From positions 1 through 37,866 of the forward strand of contig JANWHA010000078.1 of assembly GCA_025450635.1 (NCBI GenBank): DNA of 37,866 nt, written 5' to 3'. A program made the position numbers and the translations under genes. The DNA is from Croceibacterium sp. (GTDB lineage Bacteria > Pseudomonadota > Alphaproteobacteria > Sphingomonadales > Sphingomonadaceae). Positions 31,114-37,866 of this stretch are shown in pieces (the first letter of the stretch is position 1; the number at the start of each line of letters is the position of its first letter). Under the pieces are notes generated by a model. It saw only the letters and a list, made by a program, of their open reading frames with translations. It made no database searches and had not been told where the DNA came from.

Positions 31114-32747
31114 TGTACAAATACGACCACTACGACCAGGCCATGGTCGATGCCCGCGTCGCCGATTTCCGCGACCAGACCCGCCGCCGCATCGCCGGGC
31201 AGATGACCGACGACCAGTTCAAGCCGTTGCGGCTGAAGAACGGCCTGTACCTGCAGCTCCACGCCTACATGCTGCGGATCGCGATCCCCTACGGCACGCT
31301 CGACAGCCGCCAGCTGCGCAAGCTGGCGCACATCGCCCGCACTTACGATCGCGGCTACGGCCACTTCACCACCCGACAGAACCTGCAGTTCCACTGGATC
31401 AAGCTGGAGCAGGCGCCCGACATCCTCGCCGAGCTGGCCGAGGTCGAGATGCATTGCATCCAGACCAGCGGCGAGAGCATCCGCAACATCAGCGCCGACC
31501 ATTACGCCGGCGCCGCCGCCGACGAGATCATGGACCCGCGTCCGTGGGCCGAGATGCTGCGGCAGATGACCAGCTTCCACCCGGAATTCAGCTACCTGCC
31601 GCGCAAGTTCAAGATCTGCGTGATCGCCGCGGAGGAAGATCGCGCGGCGATGCGCTGGCACGATTTCGGCCTCAGGATCGTCAAGAACGAGGCCGGCGAG
31701 GTCGGCTTCGAGGTGTATCCCGGCGGCGGCATGGGCCGCACCCCGTTCATCGCCTACAAGAGCGCCGACTTCGTGCCGCAGCACCAGATCTTCAGCTACC
31801 TGCAGGCGGTGCTGCGGGTGTGGAACCGCCACGCGCGGCGCGACAACATCCACAAGCAGCGGATGAAGATCCTCGTCCACGAGCTGGGCGAGGAGGAATT
31901 CACCCGCCAGGTCGAGGAAGCGTTCGAGCACATCCTCCGGCTGGGCACCGATTTCCCGCAGGCCGAATACGACCGTATCGCCGCCTATTTCGAGCCGCCC
32001 GCTTTCGAAACGGGCCTGCGCGATGAAATCGACCGCTCGGACCCCGATTTCGCGGTCTGGCTCGACCAGAACGTCGCCGCCCACAAGGCGCCCGGCTATG
32101 CGATCGCCAACATCAGCCTCAAGCCGATCAGAGGGATCGGCGGCGACATCACCGCCGAGCAGATGGAAGTCGTCGCAGACCTCGCCGAGCGCTACAGCTT
32201 CGACGAACTGCGCGTGGCGCATACCCAGAACCTCGTGTTGCCGCACGTGCGCAAGCAGGACCTCTACGCGGTGTGGCAGGCGTTGCGCGGGGCCGGCTTG
32301 GCCGACGCCAACCTCGACCTGGTGACCGACATCATCGCCTGCCCGGGGCTCGATTATTGCAGCCTGGCCAACGCCCGCTCGATCCCGGTCGCGCAGAAGA
32401 TCGCCGAGCGGTTCGCCGATCCGGCGCGGCAACACGACCTGGGCGAGCTGAAGATCAAGATCTCCGGCTGCATCAACGCCTGCGGCCACCACCACGCCGG
32501 CCACATCGGCATCCTCGGAGTCGACCGGAAGGGCACCGAGAATTACCAGTTGCTGCTTGGGGGATCGGGCGACGAGCACACCACCCAGGCCAAGATCACC
32601 GGCCCCGGCTTCGACGAGGATGGGATCGTCGATGCGGTCGAACGCGCGGTCGAGCATTACCGCACGATCCGCGAATCCGGCGAGCGATTCATCGATACTT
32701 ATCGTCGTGTCGGTATGGATGGCTTCAAGGAGGCCATTTATGGCTGA
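31113..32747 (+). CDS. cysI: Sulfite reductase hemoprotein (nitrite/sulfite reductase)
   Basis: A 544-residue siroheme/4Fe-4S enzyme reducing sulfite to sulfide by six electrons. Two ferredoxin-like repeats and siroheme domains are visible: FKPLRLKNGLYLQLHAYMLR, FTTRQNLQFHW, and QTSGESIRNI in the first half, and LRVAHTQNLVLPHV in the second. Cluster and siroheme ligands are Cys410 and Cys416 (ACPGLDYC) and Cys453 and Cys457 (SGCINACGHHH). No CysJ flavoprotein is adjacent, so electrons probably come from ferredoxin. DUF2849 precedes and DUF934 follows, both overlapping. Confidence 0.94.
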   Translation: MYKYDHYDQAMVDARVADFRDQTRRRIAGQMTDDQFKPLRLKNGLYLQLHAYMLRIAIPYGTLDSRQLRKLAHIARTYDRGYGHFTTRQNLQFHWIKLEQAPDILAELAEVEMHCIQTSGESIRNISADHYAGAAADEIMDPRPWAEMLRQMTSFHPEFSYLPRKFKICVIAAEEDRAAMRWHDFGLRIVKNEAGEVGFEVYPGGGMGRTPFIAYKSADFVPQHQIFSYLQAVLRVWNRHARRDNIHKQRMKILVHELGEEEFTRQVEEAFEHILRLGTDFPQAEYDRIAAYFEPPAFETGLRDEIDRSDPDFAVWLDQNVAAHKAPGYAIANISLKPIRGIGGDITAEQMEVVADLAERYSFDELRVAHTQNLVLPHVRKQDLYAVWQALRGAGLADANLDLVTDIIACPGLDYCSLANARSIPVAQKIAERFADPARQHDLGELKIKISGCINACGHHHAGHIGILGVDRKGTENYQLLLGGSGDEHTTQAKITGPGFDEDGIVDAVERAVEHYRTIRESGERFIDTYRRVGMDGFKEAIYG

Positions 32748-33219
32748 GAGCGGCAATCCCCTGCCCCAGGCGGCGAGCGAGGCCTATTACCTGCGCTTCC
32801 GTGACGACGTCCCGGCCGACGAGCCGGCCGTGAGCCTCGATTCGTTTTTCGAGCAGCCGAACGCCGTCTCGGTGCGGATCGAGGCCGGCGACGATCCCGA
32901 GCGGCTGATCCCGCACCTTTCGCGCGTGACGCTGGTCGAAGTGGACTTTCCCAAGTTCCGCGACGGCCGCGGCTTCTCGACCGCGCGCATCCTGCGCGAG
33001 GCGGGGTACACCGGCGAGATCAAGGCCACCGGCGACGTGCTGGTCGATCTGGTCTACTTCATGCGCCGCTGCGGCTTCGACAGCTTCGCGCCCGATGTAG
33101 CCATCGATCCGGCGGTGCTGGAAGACGCGCTGAGTCGCTATCCCTACGTCTATCAACACGCGGCCGACGACGCGGTGCCAATCTGGCAGTTGCGCCACCC
33201 GGAGCTGGCCAATGGCTAG
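32740..33219 (+). CDS. DUF934 protein of sulfite reductase operon
   Basis: A 159-residue protein of the DUF934 family, typical of the cysI-cysH operons of proteobacteria. Signature: VDFPKFRDGRGFSTARILRE, then GYTGEIKATGDVLVDLVYFMRRCGFDSF. Its role is unknown, perhaps electron supply or assembly for sulfite reductase. ATG 32740 lies inside the cysI end with a strong AAGGAGG 7 bases upstream. It overlaps cysH by 8 bases. Both overlaps point to coordinated translation. Confidence 0.9.
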   Translation: MAESGNPLPQAASEAYYLRFRDDVPADEPAVSLDSFFEQPNAVSVRIEAGDDPERLIPHLSRVTLVEVDFPKFRDGRGFSTARILREAGYTGEIKATGDVLVDLVYFMRRCGFDSFAPDVAIDPAVLEDALSRYPYVYQHAADDAVPIWQLRHPELANG

Positions 33220-33991
33220 CCGCGCCGTCGACCGCATCGATATCGCGCCGCGCTTCACGCAGGCCGACGCCGACGCGCTCAACGCGCGTTTCAAGGGCGT
33301 CGACGCGGCAACGATGCTGCGCACGCTGTTCGCCGAAGGCTCGCTCGGACGGGTGGCGGTGGTCAGCTCGTTCGGCACGGAAAGCGCCGTGTTGCTGCAC
33401 CTTGTCGCCCAGGCCGACCCGGCAACTCCGGTGGTGTTCGTCGACACCCAGAAGATGTTTTACGAGACGATCGCCTATCGCAAGGCGCTGGTCGTGCATC
33501 TGGGGCTGACGAACAACTCGGTGGTGTTCCCCGATCCCGACGTCATCGCCGCGAAGGACGAAAGCGGCCTGCGTTGGTCGTACGACCCCGACGGCTGCTG
33601 CGCGATCCGCAAGGTCGAGCCTCTGGCGCGTGCCAAGCGCGGGCTCGACAGCTGGATCTCGGGCCGCAAGGCGTTCCAGTCTGTCACGCGCGAGAACCTG
33701 CCGCGCTTCGAGGTCGAGGACGGCCGCCTGAAGATCAACCCGCTCGGCGACTGGGGCAAGGACCAGCTCGAAGCCTATTTCGAGGAATACAACCTGCCGC
33801 GCCATCCACTGGAGGCGCAAGGCTTCCTGTCGGTCGGTTGCGAGCCCTGCACCAGCCCGGTGCTGCCGGGCGAGGATCCGCGCGCGGGCCGCTGGCGCGG
33901 TTGGGACAAGACCGAGTGTGGCATTCATCTGCCCGGCGTGCCGGACAGCGACGAGGGCGAGCTGCCGCCCGGTTACGAGCCATTTCTCTGA
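33212..33991 (+). CDS. cysH: Assimilatory adenylylsulfate (APS) reductase
   Basis: A 259-residue CysH. It has SSFGTESAVLLHLVA near the P-loop-like N-terminus and DTQKMFYETIAYR. The cysteine pairs Cys129-Cys130 (DGCCAIRKVEPL) and Cys210-Cys213 (VGCEPCTSP) bind a 4Fe-4S cluster. The catalytic Cys236 is in KTECGIH. Possession of both pairs marks the APS-using type rather than the PAPS-using E. coli type. Product is sulfite for CysI. Last gene of the operon; no sulfate adenylyltransferase or regulator is adjacent in this window. Confidence 0.94.
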   Translation: MASRAVDRIDIAPRFTQADADALNARFKGVDAATMLRTLFAEGSLGRVAVVSSFGTESAVLLHLVAQADPATPVVFVDTQKMFYETIAYRKALVVHLGLTNNSVVFPDPDVIAAKDESGLRWSYDPDGCCAIRKVEPLARAKRGLDSWISGRKAFQSVTRENLPRFEVEDGRLKINPLGDWGKDQLEAYFEEYNLPRHPLEAQGFLSVGCEPCTSPVLPGEDPRAGRWRGWDKTECGIHLPGVPDSDEGELPPGYEPFL

Positions 33992-34066
33992 TCTGACGAT
34001 TTCGCGAAACCGACGGAAGGCGCGGAGTGGACGCCCCTCCCGCCGGCTGTCGCGACCCGGGCGAGC

Positions 34067-34465
34067 TTACTGGCCCCCCGGCGCACCGCCTCCGCCGCCG
34101 CCTTGCTGAAAGCGCTGCATCATCTGCTGGCGGAAAGCATCGCGCTCGGCCTTGGTCAACTTGCCGTCGTGATCGGCGTCCATCCGCTGGAAGCGCTGGA
34201 CCTGCGAGGCAACGAAGTCGGCCTTGCTCATCGGCGCGGGGTCGCCCCCGCCGAAGCGGCGGCCGCCGAACGGCTGCTCGTCGACTTGCAAGGTGCCGTC
34301 GTGGTTGGCGTCCATCTGGGTGAAGCGGTCGCCGGCGGCCTTCTCGACATCGGCCTGGGTGACGGTGGCGTCGCCATAGGGATCGGGCGGCGGGCCGCCT
34401 TGCGCCAGCGCCGGTACCGAAATGGCCGCAGCCAGGGCGGCCGCTGCAATCGTCAGGGTCTTCAT
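34067..34465 (-). CDS. Exported EF-hand protein
   Basis: A 132-residue protein with a signal peptide (MKTLTIAAAALAAAISVPALAQ). Two EF-hand loops follow: DANHDGTLQVDE and DADHDGKLTKAE, both with the acidic ligands of a calcium site. The tail is Gln- and Gly-rich (MMQRFQQGGGGGG). It should be periplasmic and bind calcium; the role is unknown. ATG 34465 begins the signal peptide, with GGAG upstream at a long spacing. It diverges from pcm. Confidence 0.85.
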   Translation of the reverse strand: MKTLTIAAAALAAAISVPALAQGGPPPDPYGDATVTQADVEKAAGDRFTQMDANHDGTLQVDEQPFGGRRFGGGDPAPMSKADFVASQVQRFQRMDADHDGKLTKAERDAFRQQMMQRFQQGGGGGGAPGGQ

Positions 34466-34632
34466 GTGTGTTTCTCTCCAAGGGACGGGCATCGCGCGCA
34501 TTGAACCCCTTTGGACAGATAGCACGCAGCCCGCCGGCCGCGCGCGCGTTTCCGTGTCGCAATTTGTCGTGAACGCAGCGGGGAACGAAGCCGCGCCGGG
34601 TTCGCTCTCCCGATGGATTGCGGGAGCGCTCC

Positions 34633-35307
34633 ATGAAGCCGATGACCGAAAAGCACCTGGCCATCCTGCGCCGGCACATGGTCGAGATCGTCGAAATGCA
34701 TTTCGACCTGTCGAGCGAGGAAATCGGCAGCGACACGCTCGATCCGGCCATCCGCCGGGCGATGCTGGAGGTGCCGCGCCATCTGTTCGTACCGTCGTCG
34801 ATCGCCGCCCTCGCCTATCAGGATGGGCCGCTGCCCATCGGCTTCGACAAGACGATCTCCCAGCCGTTCATCGCAGCCGTGATGATGCAACTCGCGCGGA
34901 TCGAGCCGGGGTCGCGCGTGCTCGAAGTGGGAACCGGGCTGGGCTACCAGGCCTCGGTAATGGCCAAGATGGGCGCCGAGGTCTTCAGTGTCGAGGTGGT
35001 CGAGGAGTTCGCCGAAGCCGCCGAGGCGCGGTTCAAGGCACTCGGCCTGGATGTCGAGGTCAAGGTCGGCGACGGCTCGCGCGGCTGGCCGGAACATTCG
35101 CCGTATGACCGGATCATCGTCACCGCCGCGGCGGCCGAGGCGCCGGTGGAGCTGGTCGACGAGCTGGCCGCGGGCGGGCGCATGGTGATCCCGCTCGGCG
35201 GCGAGGACGTGCAGGCGCTGAGCGTGATCGAGAAGTCTGCGGACGGATCGCTCGACGTGCGCCAGTTGATGCCGGTGCGGTTCACTCGTCTGGAGACCAT
35301 CAGCTAA
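34633..35307 (+). CDS. pcm: Protein-L-isoaspartate O-methyltransferase
   Basis: A 224-residue SAM methyltransferase that starts repair of isoaspartate in aged proteins. It has RHLFVPSSIAALAYQDGPLPIG and TISQPFIAAVM, the SAM motif VLEVGTGLGYQASVMAKMGA, then PYDRIIVTAAAAEAPVELVDELAAGGRMVIPLG. ATG 34633 has GGAG 6 bases upstream; a TTG at 34618 would add 5 residues. Its TAA overlaps the TAG of the convergent epimerase gene. Confidence 0.94.
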   Translation: MKPMTEKHLAILRRHMVEIVEMHFDLSSEEIGSDTLDPAIRRAMLEVPRHLFVPSSIAALAYQDGPLPIGFDKTISQPFIAAVMMQLARIEPGSRVLEVGTGLGYQASVMAKMGAEVFSVEVVEEFAEAAEARFKALGLDVEVKVGDGSRGWPEHSPYDRIIVTAAAAEAPVELVDELAAGGRMVIPLGGEDVQALSVIEKSADGSLDVRQLMPVRFTRLETIS

Positions 35308-36212
35308 AGCCAGCCTTCTTTCCGATACCACTCGGCCGTCGCCTTGAGTCCTTCCAGGGTGGGCACTTCGGGCCGCCACAGGCGCTTGGGCGGCATGGCC
35401 TTTGGGCTGCAGACCCAGTTCGGGTGCGCCATGTAGCCGACCCGGTCGGGGGTGAGCTTGGCTTTGCGCCCGCGCAGCGCCTTGTCGGCCCGGGCGAGGC
35501 GTTCGAGCGTGGCCTTCGAGACGTGCGGCACCCACGGGCGGCGGCCGACCGCCCAGCCGATCGCGCGGGCGAGTTCGCGATGACTCCAGCCCTCTTCGCG
35601 GCCGTCGTCGGGCTCGAACTTCTGCCGCGTCACGCGCTCGCTCGCGGGAACCAGCGCCAGCAGCAAGCGAGAGAGATCGGCGACGTGGATCAGCGAGGTG
35701 CGCCCCGCCGGCGGCATTGGCACCACCCCCCACCTGGCGAGCTTGAACAGCTCGAGGATTTCGCGGTCGCGCGGGCCGTAGATCGCCGGGGGCCGGACGA
35801 TCGTCCAGTCGAGCCCGCTCGCCGCGACGAGCTTTTCGGCGTGGAGCTTCGAATGGCCGTACTTCGAGAGCTGGGGCTCGCGCGCGGCGAGCGAGGAAAC
35901 GTACACCAGCCGCGGCGCGCCGGCCGCGACCGCCGCCTCAACCACCTTGAGCGTGCCCTCGACGTTGCCGAGGTGAAAGCCCATCGGGTCCGGCGTGTTG
36001 ACCACCCCCGCGACGTGGATCACCGCCTCCGCCTTCCTGACAAGCTTCGCCAGCGCCTTGCGATCATGCAAGTCGCCGCGCACCCACTCGACGCCAGGCG
36101 TCTTGGCCTGGGGACGGCGAGCCAGCGCGCGAACCTCAAGCCCTTTCTTCGCCGCTTCGTCCAGCAGCGCGCGGCCGACGAAGCCGGTCGCGCCGGTGAT
36201 CGCCAGGGTCAC
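35304..36212 (-). CDS. NAD-dependent epimerase/dehydratase-like protein
   Basis: A 302-residue protein of the extended SDR type. NAD motif ITGATGFVGRAL at the start; GDLHDRKAL, VIHVAGVVNTPDP, and the YGHSKLHAEK active-site Tyr and Lys; PPAIYGPRDREILELF. It most resembles atypical NAD(P)H-binding epimerases or complex-I assembly-like SDR proteins; the substrate is unknown. GTG 36212 overlaps the proB stop (GTGA), so it is coupled to proB. The frame continues upstream as an antisense-like shadow and was trimmed. Confidence 0.85.
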   Translation of the reverse strand: MTLAITGATGFVGRALLDEAAKKGLEVRALARRPQAKTPGVEWVRGDLHDRKALAKLVRKAEAVIHVAGVVNTPDPMGFHLGNVEGTLKVVEAAVAAGAPRLVYVSSLAAREPQLSKYGHSKLHAEKLVAASGLDWTIVRPPAIYGPRDREILELFKLARWGVVPMPPAGRTSLIHVADLSRLLLALVPASERVTRQKFEPDDGREEGWSHRELARAIGWAVGRRPWVPHVSKATLERLARADKALRGRKAKLTPDRVGYMAHPNWVCSPKAMPPKRLWRPEVPTLEGLKATAEWYRKEGWL

Positions 36213-37345
36213 CGCAGCACCAGCTGGTCGCGATGGATCACCGCCGCGCGCGGGGCATAGCCGAGAAGGGCCTCGAGCTGGTCGCTGCGGCGGCCCTTGA
36301 TGCGCTCGATTTCGTCCGAGGTATATTCGACCAGGCCTTGCGCCACCGCTTTGCCCTCGGAATCGCGCACCGCGACGGGATCGCCACGGGTAAAATCCCC
36401 CTCGACCGCGGTGATGCCGGCCGGCAGCAGGCTGCCGCCGCGCGCCAGTGCCGCGCAACAGCCGTCGTCGATCACCAGCGTGCCGCGCATCCGCTGGCGC
36501 CCGCCGAGCCACGCCTTGCGCGCGGCGTCGCGGCGCCTGGGCAGGAACAATGTCCCTGCCCCTTCGCCCGCCAGCGCCCGGGCAAGCGGCGCGTCATGCG
36601 TGCCGTTGACGATGGCCAGCGCGATGCCGGCGCGCTCGGCGATCTCGGCGGCTTGCAGCTTTGAGGTCATCCCGCCCGAGCCGAGGCCGGAGCCGGACGT
36701 CTTGCTGGCCATCCCGTGGATCTCCGCGGTGACCCCTTCGACGCGCGGCAGCAGTTGCGCCTCCGCGGCGGCGGGGTCGCGGTCGTACAGGCCATCGACA
36801 TCGGACAGCAGGATCACCGCATCGGCACTTGCCGCCTGGGCCACGCGGGCGGCCAGACGGTCGTTGTCGCCGAAGCGAATCTCCGCGGTGGCCACCGAAT
36901 CGTTCTCGTTGATCACCGGCACCACCCCGGCCTTGAGCAAGCGCCCGAGCGTCGCGGCGGCGTTGAGATAGCGGCGGCGGTCCTCAAGATCATCGAGCGT
37001 CACCAGCAGCTGCGCGGCGGCGATCCCGCGCGCGGCCAGCCGCTCGGACCACAACGAGGCCAGGCCGATCTGCCCCACGGCCGCGGCGGCCTGCGCATCG
37101 GCCAGGCTGCCGCGCCCACCCTTCGCCAAGCCCAACTTGGCCGCGCCGAGCGCAATCGCGCCCGAGCTGACCACGATCACTTCCTGTCCGCGCCCGCGAG
37201 CTTCGGCCAGCTCGTGCACCAGGCTGTCGAGCCACTCCCCGCGCACGGTGCCATCCTGGCCGACGAGCAAGGCCGAGCCCACCTTGACCACGAGGCGCGC
37301 CGCCAGCTTCGGCGAAGTGAGATCGGCAAGGCGGTCTATCGGCAT
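36209..37345 (-). CDS. proB: Glutamate 5-kinase
   Basis: A 378-residue enzyme, first step of proline synthesis (glutamate to gamma-glutamyl phosphate). The amino-acid kinase domain has LVVKVGSALLV, VVSSGAIALG, NENDSVATAEIRFGDND, and LLSDVDGLY, with GLGSGGMTSKLQAAEIA. The C-terminal PUA domain (about 275-368) includes GTLVIDDGCCAAL and LPAGITAVEGDFTRGD. ATG 37345 lies 59 bases after obg; the obg-proB order is common in alphaproteobacteria. Confidence 0.95.
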   Translation of the reverse strand: MPIDRLADLTSPKLAARLVVKVGSALLVGQDGTVRGEWLDSLVHELAEARGRGQEVIVVSSGAIALGAAKLGLAKGGRGSLADAQAAAAVGQIGLASLWSERLAARGIAAAQLLVTLDDLEDRRRYLNAAATLGRLLKAGVVPVINENDSVATAEIRFGDNDRLAARVAQAASADAVILLSDVDGLYDRDPAAAEAQLLPRVEGVTAEIHGMASKTSGSGLGSGGMTSKLQAAEIAERAGIALAIVNGTHDAPLARALAGEGAGTLFLPRRRDAARKAWLGGRQRMRGTLVIDDGCCAALARGGSLLPAGITAVEGDFTRGDPVAVRDSEGKAVAQGLVEYTSDEIERIKGRRSDQLEALLGYAPRAAVIHRDQLVLR

Positions 37346-37404
37346 GGCGGCGGGGCTTAGCCGACCGGCCGAAGTTTAGGAATACAGCGCTGAGGTGAGG
37401 CGAG

Positions 37405-37866
37405 TCAGACGGGCGACCAGGGCTTTTCCGGCTCGTCCTCTTCCACCTCCCCGCTCGGTTGCTCGCTGGTGGTGATGGCCGGAAGATAGGCGAGGATCGC
37501 GTCGAGCAGCGTCTCGATCCCCTCACCCGTCGCGCCGGAGACAGCAAATATCCTTTCGGCGCCGGCCGTCTTCAGCTCGGCCGCGAAACCCGCGACGAGC
37601 TCGCGATCGGCCAGATCGATCTTGTTGAGGGCGATCAGCCGGGGCTTTTCGGCGAGATCCGCGCCGTAAGCCCCGAGCTCTCCGTCGATAACGCCCATCG
37701 CTTCGGCCGGATCGGTGCCGGCGATGTCGATCAGGTGGATCAGCACCCGGCAGCGCTCGATATGGCCGAGAAAGCGGTCGCCGATCCCCGCGCCGTCGGC
37801 GGCGCCTTCGATCAGGCCCGGGATGTCGGCGAGGACGAACTCCCGCCCCTTGTGGCGCACGACGCC
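37405..37866 (-). CDS. obg: Obg GTPase, C-terminal part (N-terminus beyond window)
   Basis: Partial gene of 153 codons plus stop, open to the window edge. It has the G3 motif FVLADIPGLIEGAADGAGIG, G4 ALNKIDLAD, and G5 FAVSGATGEGI. The end is acidic (EVEEDEPEKPWSPV), a common Obg tail. The N-terminal Obg fold and the P-loop lie outside. Obg is an essential GTPase tied to 50S ribosome assembly and stress control. An internal GTG near 37860 is not the true start. Confidence 0.95.
   Translation of the reverse strand, partial: GVVRHKGREFVLADIPGLIEGAADGAGIGDRFLGHIERCRVLIHLIDIAGTDPAEAMGVIDGELGAYGADLAEKPRLIALNKIDLADRELVAGFAAELKTAGAERIFAVSGATGEGIETLLDAILAYLPAITTSEQPSGEVEEDEPEKPWSPV

Overview
The window is high-GC DNA that looks like the chromosome of an alphaproteobacterium of the order Sphingomonadales. 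This is inferred from gene content: a large TonB-dependent receptor, a DUF3489-DUF2924-recombinase module, the cobA-DUF2849-cysI-DUF934-cysH sulfite cluster, an obg-proB pair, PadR and SdpR/SdpI proteins, and stand-alone recF and pspC genes. No species can be named from the sequence alone.

Bases 1 to about 11,530 form an accessory region (genomic island) ending at a tRNA-Arg(UCU) gene. It is bracketed by two different large serine recombinases. One points leftward and runs off the window (1-1536, minus); the other points rightward toward the tRNA (9661-11346, plus). Between them lie a 30-residue membrane peptide whose ribosome binding site sits in a hairpin, a secreted protein resembling the animal CEMIP/TMEM2 (G8 domain, beta-helix) family, a secreted DUF8021 protein, a decayed resolvase fragment, an MgtA-type P-type ATPase, and the DUF3489-DUF2924 pair that is translationally coupled to the second recombinase. 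Repeats and dyads lie between the second recombinase and the tRNA.

Bases 11,531-25,183 are core chromosome: tRNA-Arg, queuosine-precursor transporter (yhhQ), pspC with a 41-residue membrane peptide, recF, a DUF805 protein, a TonB-dependent receptor, a hemerythrin-like protein, an sdpR-sdpI pair with a likely leaderless promoter, a four-helix membrane protein, a PadR regulator divergent from rarA, the rarA-yjbR-(RNase H-like) operon, a small membrane protein, tRNA-Thr(UGU) and UDP-glucose dehydrogenase. Bases 25,193-33,991 are rich in sulfur metabolism. queF is followed, divergently, by a proline-rich membrane protein, then sseA, metC and an MscS channel in an overlapping operon. Next comes the reductive sulfate assimilation operon cobA-DUF2849-cysI-DUF934-cysH, in which every junction overlaps by 1 to 8 bases.

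The right end carries an EF-hand exported protein, pcm (protein-isoaspartate methyltransferase), an NAD-dependent epimerase coupled to proB, and the C-terminal part of obg, which runs off the window.

The least explained parts are the CEMIP-like/DUF8021 secreted pair, the structured leader and tight coupling of the DUF3489-DUF2924-recombinase operon, and the small membrane peptide with a hidden ribosome binding site upstream of the first recombinase.
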